A DNA stretch of 64,000 bases from Pandoraea iniqua (lineage in GTDB: Bacteria; Pseudomonadota; Gammaproteobacteria; Burkholderiales; Burkholderiaceae). The notes below the pieces were generated by a model. It was not told the origin of the DNA. It ran no database searches and saw nothing but the letters and a program-made list of their open reading frames with translations. The stretch is taken from the NCBI RefSeq assembly GCF_902459685.1, contig NZ_CABPSF010000003.1:496001-560000 (forward strand). The letters run 5' to 3'. The translations under genes were made by a program, and so were the position numbers. This document shows, piece by piece, positions 8,113 to 16,823 of this stretch; position 1 is the stretch's first letter; each line of letters starts with the position of its first letter.

Positions 8113-9573
8113 ATGCCAATTGTTATGCGCGAATTCTCCGCTCCCCTTCATTTCCAAAGCGCCCTGTCGATCGCCAGCCAGATCGCCAGCGGACAGATCA
8201 GTTCGCGCGAAGTCACACAGCACTTCCTTGATCGCATCGCTCGCGCCGACGGACTCAATGCCTTCACGCAGGTCTTCGCCGAACAGGCACTCGCCCAAGC
8301 CGACGCCGCCGACGCAGCGCTGCGGCCCGGCGGTTCAGGTCCGAGTAGTTCGCTGCACGGCGTACCGGTGGCGATCAAAGACAGCATCGAAGTCGCTGGC
8401 AGCACGGCCTCGGCCGGCTCGCTCAGCAGACTGAACATTACCAGCGACATCACGGCCACCGCCGTCCAGCGCATGAACGCCGCCGGCATGGTGGTCCTCG
8501 GCAAAACCCACATGACCGAATTCGCCTTTGGACTCGCCGGGCAGAATCCCACGCGCGGCACGCCATGGAACCCGTGGGACGCCGAACAGCATCGCGCGCC
8601 GGGCGGCTCATCGTCCGGCTGCGGCACCGCAGTCGCGGCGGGTCTGGCGCCCATTGCCGTCGGCGGTGACACTGGCGGCTCAGTGCGCGCACCCGCCACG
8701 CTCAATCATCTGGTTGGCTTCAAGCCCTCCAGCGGCGTGATCAGCGGTGCGGGTGTCGTACCGCTCGCACCGACATTGGATGTACTCGGACCGATCGCAC
8801 GCAACGTCGCCGACGCGCATGCGCTCACCGCCATTCTGGCTGGCCCGGACGCCGCCGATGCGCTGTCGCAACAGATTCCCCCAGCCATCAGTGAAGGCCT
8901 GCGCGACGCGCTGCCCATCGTCACGCCGCAAACGCTTCCTGTGCTGTATGTACTAGACCAGCGCGCTTTCCCGGCAACGCTGTCGGGCGGTGCGCAGCGC
9001 GTCTGGGACGATGCGCTCGCCCGCGTGACCTCGGCCGGATGGAATCTGCAATTCTGGACGCCACCGACAGATCTGGACATCGGCGATCTCTCCGAAGCGA
9101 ACTCGGTGATTCTCGGCTACGAAGGTTTTCAACTGCACGGCCATCTGGCGGAAGACGCCGCGCAACCGCTGTGGGACGTGGTCCGCCAGCGCATTCTGGC
9201 CGGCGGGAAGATTCCCCGCGCCGAGTATGAACAGGCCCTTGCCCGCCGTGCACGGGTGGCCGTCGCCTTCACCGAGGCTATCGGCCCCGAAGGCGTGTTG
9301 CTGCTTCCGGCCACCGGTCACGGTGCCCTGCCAATGGATCCGGCCGACAGCGCCCACGTCAGCATCGGCCGTTTCTGCCGGGCGGGTAACTTTCTGGGCA
9401 CGCCCGCCATTGCGCTCCCCGCGGGTTTTGACGACAGCCGCATGCCCGTCGGCGTGCAACTGATGGCGCCGCCACTGGCTGACCGTCAGCTGTTGGCTGT
9501 CGCCGCCGCGCTGGCACCCGCATTGCAGGCGCCGGGGCCGGTGACTCCCGATCTGGGGCACTGGGGGTTGTAA
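8113..9573 (+). CDS. Amidase (amidase signature family)
   Basis: A 486-residue amidase-signature enzyme hydrolysing a carboxamide to acid and ammonia. The catalytic triad is visible: Lys89 in VAIKDS, cis-Ser166 in APGGSSSGCG and nucleophile Ser190 in GGDTGGSVRAPA. The spacing is normal for the family. It lacks a signal peptide, so it acts in the cytoplasm. Substrate could be an aryl/alkyl amide; it is not a GatA, since no gatB/gatC neighbours exist. It is likely co-transcribed with the MHS transporter and controlled by the double Lrp regulator. Confidence 0.9.
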   Translation: MPIVMREFSAPLHFQSALSIASQIASGQISSREVTQHFLDRIARADGLNAFTQVFAEQALAQADAADAALRPGGSGPSSSLHGVPVAIKDSIEVAGSTASAGSLSRLNITSDITATAVQRMNAAGMVVLGKTHMTEFAFGLAGQNPTRGTPWNPWDAEQHRAPGGSSSGCGTAVAAGLAPIAVGGDTGGSVRAPATLNHLVGFKPSSGVISGAGVVPLAPTLDVLGPIARNVADAHALTAILAGPDAADALSQQIPPAISEGLRDALPIVTPQTLPVLYVLDQRAFPATLSGGAQRVWDDALARVTSAGWNLQFWTPPTDLDIGDLSEANSVILGYEGFQLHGHLAEDAAQPLWDVVRQRILAGGKIPRAEYEQALARRARVAVAFTEAIGPEGVLLLPATGHGALPMDPADSAHVSIGRFCRAGNFLGTPAIALPAGFDDSRMPVGVQLMAPPLADRQLLAVAAALAPALQAPGPVTPDLGHWGL

Positions 9574-9801
9574 AGAGAAGCACTGATTCGATCCAAAACC
9601 GGTCGAAACCAGCGCACCGAGGATCCGGACGACGACAACAGGTGTCAACAGACGGAACACTCGGTGCGCCAGTATCTACGGGGCTTTCCAGTCGATCGAC
9701 GCCGCAAAACACTCCCTCGGTTCGTCACTCGCACGACCACAAAAGCAGCGCCCTGCACGTCCAGTCGGCTATCATGCCTATCCTCTTCGAAGTAGCCCCC
9801 T

Positions 9802-11466
9802 ATGATTTCCGTCCGTAATGTCACGCTGCGCCGCGGCGTCAACGTCGTGCTCGACCGCGCGTCCGTCACCTTCACCCCCGGGGAAAAGATTGGCCTTGTC
9901 GGCCGCAATGGCGCCGGCAAATCGTCCTTTTTCGGCCTGCTCAACGGCACGCTGCACGAGGACGGTGGCGAGTTTTCGATCCCCGCCGCATGGAAAATGG
10001 GGCAGGTCGCGCAGGACATGCCCGAGACCGAGCAAAGCGCGACGGACTTCGTCATCGAGGGCGACACGGTTCTTCTGGCCGCGCAAACCGAAGTCGCCGA
10101 GGCTGAGGCCAGCGACGACGGCATGCGCATGGCGCACGCCTACATGGCGCTGCACGATGCCGGTGCGCACGATGCGCCCGCACGCGCCCAAGCGCTGATC
10201 CTCGGCCTCGGCTTCACCGACGCGCAGCTCAGCCAGCCGGTGAACAGCTTCTCCGGCGGCTGGCGCATGCGACTGCAACTGGCGCGCGCGCTCATGTGCC
10301 CGTCCGACCTGCTGTTGCTCGACGAACCGACCAACCACTTGGACCTCGACGCGCTGGTCTGGCTGGAAGCGTGGCTCAAGCGCTATCAAGGGACGTTGGT
10401 CGTGATCAGCCATGATCGCGAATTCCTCGACGCGGTGACACAAGTCACGGTGCACGTCGATAACGCCAAGCTTGTGCGTTACGGCGGTAACTACAGCAAG
10501 TTCGAAGACATGCGCGCCGAGCAAATGGTGTTGCAGCAGGCGGCGATGGCCAAGCAGGTGGAGAAGATCGCTCACCTGCAAAAGTTCATCGACCGCTTCA
10601 AGGCGCAGGCCTCGAAGGCAAAGCAAGCGCAGAGCCGGGTCAAAGCACTCGAACGCATGGAGAAGATCGCGCCGGTGCTCGCCGACGCCGAGTTCACCTT
10701 CGAGTTCAAGGAACCGCTCAACGTCCCGAACCCGCTGCTGTCGATGATGGACGCGAGCTTTGGCTATCCGGCACCGACCGACGCACCCGCCAACACGCCG
10801 CCGACCGTCATCGTCAAAGGCATCAACCGTTCCGTGCTGGCCGGGCAGCGTATCGGCATTCTGGGTGCCAACGGTCAAGGCAAGTCCACGCTGGTGAAGA
10901 CGGTGGCGCACCAACTGGCCCCGATTGCCGGTGAAATCAGCGAGGGCAAGGGCCTGAACATCGGTTACTTCGCCCAGCAGGAACTCGACGTGCTGCGCCC
11001 GCTCGACACGCCGATGGAACACATGATCCGCCTCGCCCGGGACACGCCGGCGCACATGCGCGCCCCCGGCCAGAGTGGCACTGAACAATCGCTTCGCACC
11101 TTCCTCGGTACGTTCAACTTCAGTGGGGATATGGTCCATCAGGCCGTCGGCACGATGAGTGGTGGCGAAAAGGCACGCCTCGTGTTGTGCATGATCGTGT
11201 GGCAGCGCCCCAACCTGCTGCTGCTCGATGAGCCGACCAACCACCTCGACTTGGCCACACGCGAAGCGCTCGGCATGGCACTCAACGAATTCGAAGGCAC
11301 GGTGCTTCTGGTCAGCCACGACCGGTCGCTGCTGCGTGCGGTGTGCGATGAGTTCTGGCTCGTGACCAAGGGCGGCGTCGAACCCTTCGACGGCGATCTG
11401 GACGACTATCAGCAGTTCCTGCGCGACGAAGCCCGCCGCATGCGCGAAGAGGCGGCACTCGCCTAA
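9802..11466 (+). CDS. yheS: ABC-F family ATPase, YheS-type
   Basis: A 554-residue soluble protein with two ABC cassettes and no membrane segments. The first has Walker A GRNGAGKS (about 35-42) and signature FSGGWRMRLQLARAL. The second has GANGQGKS and MSGGEKARL. Both carry the LLLDEPTNHLD Walker B/H-loop block. The linker between cassettes contains the charged FIDRFKAQASKAKQAQSRVKALE segment that in ABC-F proteins reaches the ribosomal P-site tRNA. Sequence features match E. coli YheS more than EttA or Uup. Role: ATP-gated translation factor relieving ribosome stalling. The 228 bases before it hold nothing recognised. Confidence 0.92.
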   Translation: MISVRNVTLRRGVNVVLDRASVTFTPGEKIGLVGRNGAGKSSFFGLLNGTLHEDGGEFSIPAAWKMGQVAQDMPETEQSATDFVIEGDTVLLAAQTEVAEAEASDDGMRMAHAYMALHDAGAHDAPARAQALILGLGFTDAQLSQPVNSFSGGWRMRLQLARALMCPSDLLLLDEPTNHLDLDALVWLEAWLKRYQGTLVVISHDREFLDAVTQVTVHVDNAKLVRYGGNYSKFEDMRAEQMVLQQAAMAKQVEKIAHLQKFIDRFKAQASKAKQAQSRVKALERMEKIAPVLADAEFTFEFKEPLNVPNPLLSMMDASFGYPAPTDAPANTPPTVIVKGINRSVLAGQRIGILGANGQGKSTLVKTVAHQLAPIAGEISEGKGLNIGYFAQQELDVLRPLDTPMEHMIRLARDTPAHMRAPGQSGTEQSLRTFLGTFNFSGDMVHQAVGTMSGGEKARLVLCMIVWQRPNLLLLDEPTNHLDLATREALGMALNEFEGTVLLVSHDRSLLRAVCDEFWLVTKGGVEPFDGDLDDYQQFLRDEARRMREEAALA

Positions 11467-11562
11467 GTCATCAAGCCTCTGGCAGCTTCCGGGAGGAAGT
11501 CGCCTGAGCGCTGTCACCCACGACTAACCGCTAGAATTACGGTTTTAGCCGGAAATACGTCC

Positions 11563-12903
11563 ATGTCTTTTGCCTCACTTGGCCTGATCGATCCGTTGCT
11601 GCGCAATTTGCAGGAGCGCAACTACCAGACACCTACGCCGGTGCAGGCCAAGGCGATTCCGGCTGTGCTCAGCGGTAAGGACGTCATGGCGGCGGCACAG
11701 ACGGGCACGGGCAAGACCGCAGGCTTCGCACTGCCGCTGTTGCAACGGCTGGTGCAACACGGCCCGGCGGTCGCCAGTAACCGGGCGCGCGTTCTCGTGC
11801 TGGTGCCCACGCGCGAACTCGCTGAGCAAGTGCTGCAAAGCTTTATCGAATACGGCAAAGGCCTCGATTTGCGATTTCTCGCGGCCTATGGCGGCGTGAG
11901 CATCAACCCGCAAATGATGAAGCTGCGCAAAGGTGTGGACGTACTCGTCGCCACACCCGGCCGTCTGCTGGATCTGAATCGACAAAACGCCGTGCAGTTC
12001 GATCAGGTGCAAACACTCGTGCTGGACGAAGCCGACCGCATGCTGGATCTGGGCTTCGAGCGCGAACTCAACGCCGTCTTCGCCGGCTTGCCTGCCAAGC
12101 GCCAGACGCTGTTGTTCTCCGCCACGTTCAGCGACGAAATTCGCACCATGGCGGACGGCATTCTGCGCGCCCCGATCAACATCAGCGTCAGTCCGCCCAA
12201 CGCCACTGCCAACAACATCAAACAGTGGGTCGTACCGGTCGACAAGAAGAACAAGCCGGACCTCTTCATGCATCTGGTGGCAGAGAACAACTGGCAGCAC
12301 GCGCTGGTGTTCGTCAAAACCCGCAATGGCGTGGATTATCTGGCGGCCATTCTGGATGAGGCGGGCTACTCGGTGGACACCATCCACGGCGACAAGCCGC
12401 AGCCCGCGCGGATGCGCGCGCTGGAGCGCTTCAAGACGGGTGAAGTATCGATGCTGGTCGCCACCGATGTGGCCGCGCGTGGTCTGGATATCGATGACCT
12501 GCCGCTGGTGATCAACGTGGATCTGCCCATCGTCGCGCAAGACTATGTGCACCGTATTGGCCGCACCGGCCGCGCGGGCGCCAGCGGCGTGGCGGTGTCC
12601 CTCGTGTGTGCCGACGAGGCGCCGCAACTGGCCGCGATCGAAGCGCTGATCCGGCAAACGCTGCGCCGCGAAGAGGAGCCCGGCTTCGAAGCCGAGCACC
12701 GCGTGCCGCAAACCAGCGCGACGGGCGAGATCATCAAGAAACCCAAGAAGCCGAAGAAGCCCAAAGTGCTTCAACCCCTGCCGAGCGCCAAACCGGCGCC
12801 GAGCAAGAAACCGCGACCGCAACTCGGGCAGGGCCAACGCAAGCCGGGTGCGGGTTCACGCAAACCGGCTGGCAAACCCGCAGGTGGCCGCGGCAAGCGC
12901 TAA
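11563..12903 (+). CDS. rhlE: DEAD-box ATP-dependent RNA helicase, RhlE type
   Basis: A 446-residue helicase. It has the Q motif (F...YQTPTPVQAKAIP), motif I AQTGTGKT (about 46-53), VATPGRL, motif II DEAD, motif III SAT, and the C-terminal ARGLDI and HRIGRTGR motifs. The tail after residue 390 is Lys/Pro/Gly-rich (KKPKKPKKPK, then GQGQRKPGAGSRKPAG), typical of RhlE's RNA-binding extension. It unwinds short RNA duplexes in ribosome assembly and mRNA decay. It has its own promoter region after the ABC-F gene, 96 bases downstream. Confidence 0.93.
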   Translation: MSFASLGLIDPLLRNLQERNYQTPTPVQAKAIPAVLSGKDVMAAAQTGTGKTAGFALPLLQRLVQHGPAVASNRARVLVLVPTRELAEQVLQSFIEYGKGLDLRFLAAYGGVSINPQMMKLRKGVDVLVATPGRLLDLNRQNAVQFDQVQTLVLDEADRMLDLGFERELNAVFAGLPAKRQTLLFSATFSDEIRTMADGILRAPINISVSPPNATANNIKQWVVPVDKKNKPDLFMHLVAENNWQHALVFVKTRNGVDYLAAILDEAGYSVDTIHGDKPQPARMRALERFKTGEVSMLVATDVAARGLDIDDLPLVINVDLPIVAQDYVHRIGRTGRAGASGVAVSLVCADEAPQLAAIEALIRQTLRREEEPGFEAEHRVPQTSATGEIIKKPKKPKKPKVLQPLPSAKPAPSKKPRPQLGQGQRKPGAGSRKPAGKPAGGRGKR

Positions 12904-12929
12904 CGCCCCGAATACCCCTATTACCCCGA

Positions 12930-14252
12930 CTAACGCAGCGAAAGCCGCGCCTCCAGCCCACCGCCATCACGATTGCGCAACGTGAGCGTTGCATCCATCG
13001 CCTGCGCCAACTGCCGGGCGATGGCCAGTCCCAGCCCGGTGCCCCCCGTACTGCGGTTGCGTGACGTCTCGATCCGTACGAACGGCGCGAATACCGCTTC
13101 GAGCATGTCTTCCGGAATGCCGGGGCCCTTATCGCTGATTACGATGTCGACCCCCTGTGCGTGCGTCGAGACTTCCATCTGCGCATCACCGCCGTACTTC
13201 AGCGCGTTATCGATCAGATTGCCGACGATACGGCGCAACGCCTGCGGCCTCGTTACCATCGGCCGGCCAATCTGACCAGTGAGCGTGACAGGTTCCCCCG
13301 CATCGACATAGTCGTACACGAGACTCTCCAGCAACGCATCGAGGTCGACCTTGCACGGCGCCTCCGACGCCCCATGCAACGTGCGCGCATACGTCACGCC
13401 TTCCTTGACCAGCGTTTCCATCTCGCGCAGGTCCTGCTGCAATCGCACGGCCGACGTCTGATCGTCCATGGTGTCCACACGCAAGCGCATGCGGGTGATC
13501 GGCGTCTGCAAGTCGTGCGAAATGGCCGCGAGAATCTGCATGCGCTCGGTCATGTAACTGCCGATGCGGTCCTGCATCGCGTTGAACGCCCGCGCCGCAC
13601 GCGCGACTTCAGAAGGCCCCGCTTCGCTCAATCGCTCCGCCCGCAAATCAGGCCCCAACGTGTCCGCCGCTTTCGCCAACGCATTCAATGGCCGCGTAGT
13701 GACGCGCACCGCCAGCCAGCAACACGCGGCAATCATCAATAGTTGCAGCACCAGCACCGCTGGCAGCCAACCGGAAAGGGGCAGTGTCGGCATCGGCAGC
13801 ACGTCGATGGTCAGCGGCGAGCCGTCCGTCAGGCGCAAATGCACTTGCAGCCGATCCGGGTCGCCGGGCACGCTGTTGACCGTCAGCGGATACGAAACGC
13901 CAATCGCATCGTCGATAACACGCGCGACCTGCGCAGCCAGTTCGCTATCCGGGTGACCACCCGGGACACCCGCGCCCAACTCAAACTGGTAGCTGCGGCG
14001 CGCCAGTCGCGGCAACCACTGCGCACGTTCTGCCGCCGGCAAATGATCGAGCAGCGCCACCGAGCTGGCCACTTCGCTCTCGATGTAAATGCTCATCATG
14101 TTGTTCGTCACGCGATTGCGCTCGGTCATCGTCAGCCAGAACGACAACACCTGCGCCAACGCCAGCCCGACAAAGAGAATCAGCGCAAGGCGCGCGAACA
14201 ACGAGCGCGGCCAATGCCAGAAGGCTTGGCGAATCGAAGTCGTTTGGGTCAT
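12930..14252 (-). CDS. Membrane sensor histidine kinase
   Basis: A 440-residue kinase with a transmembrane helix at about 20-41, a periplasmic domain (42-162), a second helix at 163-184 and HAMP (185-236). The dimerisation/H-box has phospho-accepting His246 in AAISHDLQTPITRMR, and the HATPase domain has N-box NLIDNALKYGG, G1 DKGPGIP and G2 GTGLGLAIA. Its start overlaps the stop of the response regulator by four bases. Architecture resembles EnvZ/QseC-like sensors of this family in Burkholderiales. The signal is unknown. Confidence 0.93.
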   Translation of the reverse strand: MTQTTSIRQAFWHWPRSLFARLALILFVGLALAQVLSFWLTMTERNRVTNNMMSIYIESEVASSVALLDHLPAAERAQWLPRLARRSYQFELGAGVPGGHPDSELAAQVARVIDDAIGVSYPLTVNSVPGDPDRLQVHLRLTDGSPLTIDVLPMPTLPLSGWLPAVLVLQLLMIAACCWLAVRVTTRPLNALAKAADTLGPDLRAERLSEAGPSEVARAARAFNAMQDRIGSYMTERMQILAAISHDLQTPITRMRLRVDTMDDQTSAVRLQQDLREMETLVKEGVTYARTLHGASEAPCKVDLDALLESLVYDYVDAGEPVTLTGQIGRPMVTRPQALRRIVGNLIDNALKYGGDAQMEVSTHAQGVDIVISDKGPGIPEDMLEAVFAPFVRIETSRNRSTGGTGLGLAIARQLAQAMDATLTLRNRDGGGLEARLSLR

Positions 14253-14989
14253 TCCGGTGCAGAAACTACAGTGACGTTCGCGCAGAACACATACCCTTCG
14301 TTGCGAAGTGTCTTGATATAGCGAGGCTCGCGAGCGCCGTCGCGCAAGCGCTGCCGCAAACGGCTGATCAGCAGATCGATCGAGCGGTCGAAGGCATCGG
14401 CTTGCCGGCCTTGCGTGAGATTCAGCAACTGATCGCGCGTCAGCACACGTTGCGGGTGATCGAGCAACACGCGCAGCAGCCGGTATTCCGCGCCGCTGAG
14501 CGCCACTTGCGTGCCGTCGGTATCAAGCAGATGGCGTGCCGTGGTGTCGAGTTGCCACTCGCCGAAGCCCAATACTTCAGCCGTCTCGGTGATCTGCATG
14601 CCCGGCGGCAGCATGCGCGTGCGGCGCAGCACCGACTTGATGCGCGCAAGCAATTCGCGCACGGCAAACGGCTTGGCCAGATAGTCGTCCGCGCCCATTT
14701 CGAGCCCGACAATACGGTCGGTCTCCTCGCTGCGTGCCGTGAGCATCAACACCGGCACGGCGCGAAACTTGCCCGCGCGCAGTTCCCGGCACAGCACGAG
14801 GCCGTCCTCGCCGGGCAGCATGAGGTCCAGAACGATGAGGTCGGGGGCGCCGTCGGCCAGCACCGTGCGCATCTCGCGCCCATTGGCGGCCACGCTCACG
14901 CGCATGCCGTTCTTCTCGAGATAGTCGGCGAGCAACTCTCGAATACCGCGATCGTCGTCGACGATCAACACATGATCGATCTTGTCCAT
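14249..14989 (-). CDS. OmpR-family response regulator
   Basis: A 246-residue regulator with receiver domain (acidic DDD at 11-13, phospho-acceptor Asp55 in IVLDLMLPGEDG, Lys106 in YLAKPF) and C-terminal winged helix (DRSIDLLISRLRQRLRD...YIKTLRNEGYVF). It pairs with the downstream kinase. A TATAAT hexamer sits 9-14 bases upstream of ATG 14989 and there is no Shine-Dalgarno site, suggesting a short or leaderless transcript, or readthrough from the GFA/small-protein operon just upstream. It is a plausible binder of the TGTATC-N4-TGTATC repeats. Confidence 0.93.
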   Translation of the reverse strand: MDKIDHVLIVDDDRGIRELLADYLEKNGMRVSVAANGREMRTVLADGAPDLIVLDLMLPGEDGLVLCRELRAGKFRAVPVLMLTARSEETDRIVGLEMGADDYLAKPFAVRELLARIKSVLRRTRMLPPGMQITETAEVLGFGEWQLDTTARHLLDTDGTQVALSGAEYRLLRVLLDHPQRVLTRDQLLNLTQGRQADAFDRSIDLLISRLRQRLRDGAREPRYIKTLRNEGYVFCANVTVVSAPE

Positions 14990-14997
14990 GCGGGCGA

Positions 14998-15189
14998 TTA
15001 TAGCGACGAGTTTTCGGCCGGGTTGCCGTTGGCATCACCGGTCGGATCCAGCGGCACACGCCGACGGCTGCGCTCAGGCACCGGCTGCATGCCCCGGCTC
15101 GCAGGCGCAAGGTCGCATTGCAACGGATGCGCGAGTTCCGCGCAAACGCCACCCGCCAGAAAGGCGAACAGACTCAGCAGGCGTCTCAT
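14998..15189 (-). CDS. Small exported hypothetical protein
   Basis: A 63-residue frame starting at ATG 15189, which overlaps the GFA stop codon by four bases (ATGA) and is preceded by a GGAGG site. The N-terminus, MRRLLSLFAFLAGGVCAELA, looks like a short signal or lipoprotein-type peptide. The remainder is polar and Arg/Pro-rich with no domain known to me. The coupled start and ribosome site support a real gene. It ends nine bases before the response regulator, so one transcript may carry GFA, this gene and the two-component pair. Confidence 0.5.
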   Translation of the reverse strand: MRRLLSLFAFLAGGVCAELAHPLQCDLAPASRGMQPVPERSRRRVPLDPTGDANGNPAENSSL

Positions 15190-15557
15190 GCGTCCTCCAC
15201 CACCGAAAGGGACTGGCCATCGGCAACGGAAGCATCGAGCGCGTACGGATCGATCCCCTCCAGACATCCGATATTCACCCGCCACATGCCGGGCGACGTG
15301 CGAGACGCATGGAACGTGTAGATACCGCAGTGCTTGCAGAAATAGTGGCGCGCCACGCGGGTGTTGAACTGATAGCAGGTCAATGCATCCGCGCCGCTGA
15401 GAATACGCAGGCTCGCCTCGGGAAACGCCGGCGACATCAGAGCGCCCTTGCGACGGCAAAGGCTGCAATTGCAACGGGCGGCCGGCTCGACCGGCGTCTG
15501 GACTTCAAAACGGACGGCCCCGCAGTGGCAGGACCCTTGCAGCGGTTGGGACGACAT
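15186..15557 (-). CDS. GFA-family (glutathione-dependent formaldehyde-activating-like) zinc protein
   Basis: A 123-residue protein with the GFA zinc-binding cysteines: CHCGAVRFEV, CNCSLCRRKG and FCKHCGIYTFH. The family is named for Paracoccus Gfa, which binds S-hydroxymethylglutathione. Most members, probably including this one, have unproven activity. ATG 15557 follows AGGAGG at six bases. It diverges from the TlpA-like lipoprotein gene, with a TGTATC direct repeat between them, and is coupled to a small exported protein downstream. Confidence 0.88.
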   Translation of the reverse strand: MSSQPLQGSCHCGAVRFEVQTPVEPAARCNCSLCRRKGALMSPAFPEASLRILSGADALTCYQFNTRVARHYFCKHCGIYTFHASRTSPGMWRVNIGCLEGIDPYALDASVADGQSLSVVEDA

Positions 15558-15641
15558 CTCTTGCCTCCTTATATTTGAACAGGGAAGGCGCGCTCGCAGC
15601 GCACTCGATGTCTGCTTTATAGCCCAATCGGAAAACCGGTT

Positions 15642-15657
15642 TGTATCACTGTGTATC
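15642..15657 (+). promoter_or_regulatory. TGTATC-N4-TGTATC direct repeat (copy 3)
   Basis: TGTATC at 15642 and 15652, preceded by TT, with a further TGTACC and a reverse GATACA within the next 25 bases. It lies in the divergent region between the GFA gene and the TlpA-like gene, 85 bases from the GFA start. Confidence 0.45.
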
Positions 15658-15816
15658 TGGCCTGTACCCCGATACATGACATTGCAGGAACGTGGTCTCA
15701 CGCACACATACCAGATACGCCCGGGCGGTGAAATGGCGTCACTGATTCTTCTGAATCGATGTTCTGCCATCCACGGTGGCAGTCACCTCATCCCGAACTA
15801 CCCGGAGACTCACGCC

Positions 15817-16344
15817 ATGCTACCCCTGCTCAGAAGCGCCTTTGTCGCCCTCGCCCTCACCGGCCTCGCCGCCTGCACGCCCTCGGTTGCGGGCCCCGCA
15901 CGCAACACCGTCGCGCCGGAGTTCACCGGTATCGACACGTGGCTCAACAGCCCGCCGCTCACGATGTCGCAACTGCGCGGCAAGGTCGTGCTGATCGATT
16001 TCTGGACGTATTCGTGCATCAACTGCATCCACACGCTGCCGCACGTGCAGCAGTGGTATCAGAAGTACAAGGATCAGGGGCTGGTCGTCGTCGGTGTGCA
16101 CACGCCGGAATATGCGTTCGAGCGCGACACCGGCAACGTGCGCGATGCCATTCGCCGCTTCGGTCTCACCTACCCGGTGGCGCAAGACAATCGCTACGCC
16201 ACGTGGAAAGCCTATGACAACCTCTACTGGCCGGGTTTCTATCTCATCGACAAGACGGGGAAGATCGTCTACACGCACTTCGGCGAAGGCGATTACGACA
16301 AGACCGAGGCGGCCATCAAGGCGCAACTCAGCGCGGCGCAGTAA
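15817..16344 (+). CDS. TlpA/DipZ-like thioredoxin-fold lipoprotein
   Basis: A 175-residue protein. The N-terminal signal ends in a lipobox with Cys20 (LAAC), so it is probably anchored in a membrane facing the periplasm. The thioredoxin-like domain has redox pair Cys67-Cys70 in TYSCINCIHTLPH, the SCINC form seen in the DipZ C-terminal domain and related redoxins. It further contains VVGVHTPEYAFER and the cis-Pro region WPGFYLIDKTGKI. A role in periplasmic disulfide reduction or oxidant defence is likely. It diverges from the GFA gene. Ribosome site GGAG lies ten bases before ATG 15817. Confidence 0.88.
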   Translation: MLPLLRSAFVALALTGLAACTPSVAGPARNTVAPEFTGIDTWLNSPPLTMSQLRGKVVLIDFWTYSCINCIHTLPHVQQWYQKYKDQGLVVVGVHTPEYAFERDTGNVRDAIRRFGLTYPVAQDNRYATWKAYDNLYWPGFYLIDKTGKIVYTHFGEGDYDKTEAAIKAQLSAAQ

Positions 16345-16360
16345 GCTGCCGCGCTGAACG

Positions 16361-16816
16361 TCAGGCGGCGGGGCCGGCGTCCGGCCAGCCGCCGTCACGG
16401 CACATGGCGTCGAAGTTCTGTGCCAGATCGGCCAGCGTAATCGCGCCGAGACGCGCGATCAGGATGGCCTCCGCATCTCGCAACGCCCCGTCGAGCGCGG
16501 CATTCACGGCACGCTCGACGGCGCATTCCGGGTTGTCGCTCTCCACGCCGATGGCAAAGAGGTGCGGCCCGCCCACGGCGCGGTGAATGTCGAGCAGCGT
16601 GATGTCGCGCAAGTCGCAGGCAATCGACCATCCGCCGCCGTGCCCTTTGCCCGAACGCACATAACCGGCGTCGCGCAGCCCTGCCATCGTCCGCCTGACC
16701 ACCACGGGGTTCGTGCGCAGCATCTGGGCGAGTTGCTCTGACGTGAACGGCGCATCGTGCCGAGCCATGTGCAGCAGCACGTGCAACATGCGGGAGAGTC
16801 GGCTATCGCTTCTCAT
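16361..16816 (-). CDS. Rrf2-family transcriptional regulator
   Basis: A 151-residue winged-helix protein. SRLSRMLHVLLHMARHD begins the domain; the recognition region is TSEQLAQMLRTNPVVVRRTMAGLRDAGYVRSGKGHGGGW. A single Cys (PECAVERAVNAAL) remains of the three that bind Fe-S clusters in IscR/NsrR, so cluster binding is unlikely. It resembles YwnA/CymR-like Rrf2 proteins. It lies seven bases after the methyltransferase stop and is probably in the same operon. ATG 16816 is chosen; a TTG at 16834 would overlap the upstream gene. Confidence 0.87.
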   Translation of the reverse strand: MRSDSRLSRMLHVLLHMARHDAPFTSEQLAQMLRTNPVVVRRTMAGLRDAGYVRSGKGHGGGWSIACDLRDITLLDIHRAVGGPHLFAIGVESDNPECAVERAVNAALDGALRDAEAILIARLGAITLADLAQNFDAMCRDGGWPDAGPAA

Positions 16817-16823
16817 CGGGTCA

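Noticed and set aside
9778-11517. 579-codon antisense frame over the ABC-F gene
   Set aside because: It mirrors the codon structure of the true gene and has no recognisable domain.
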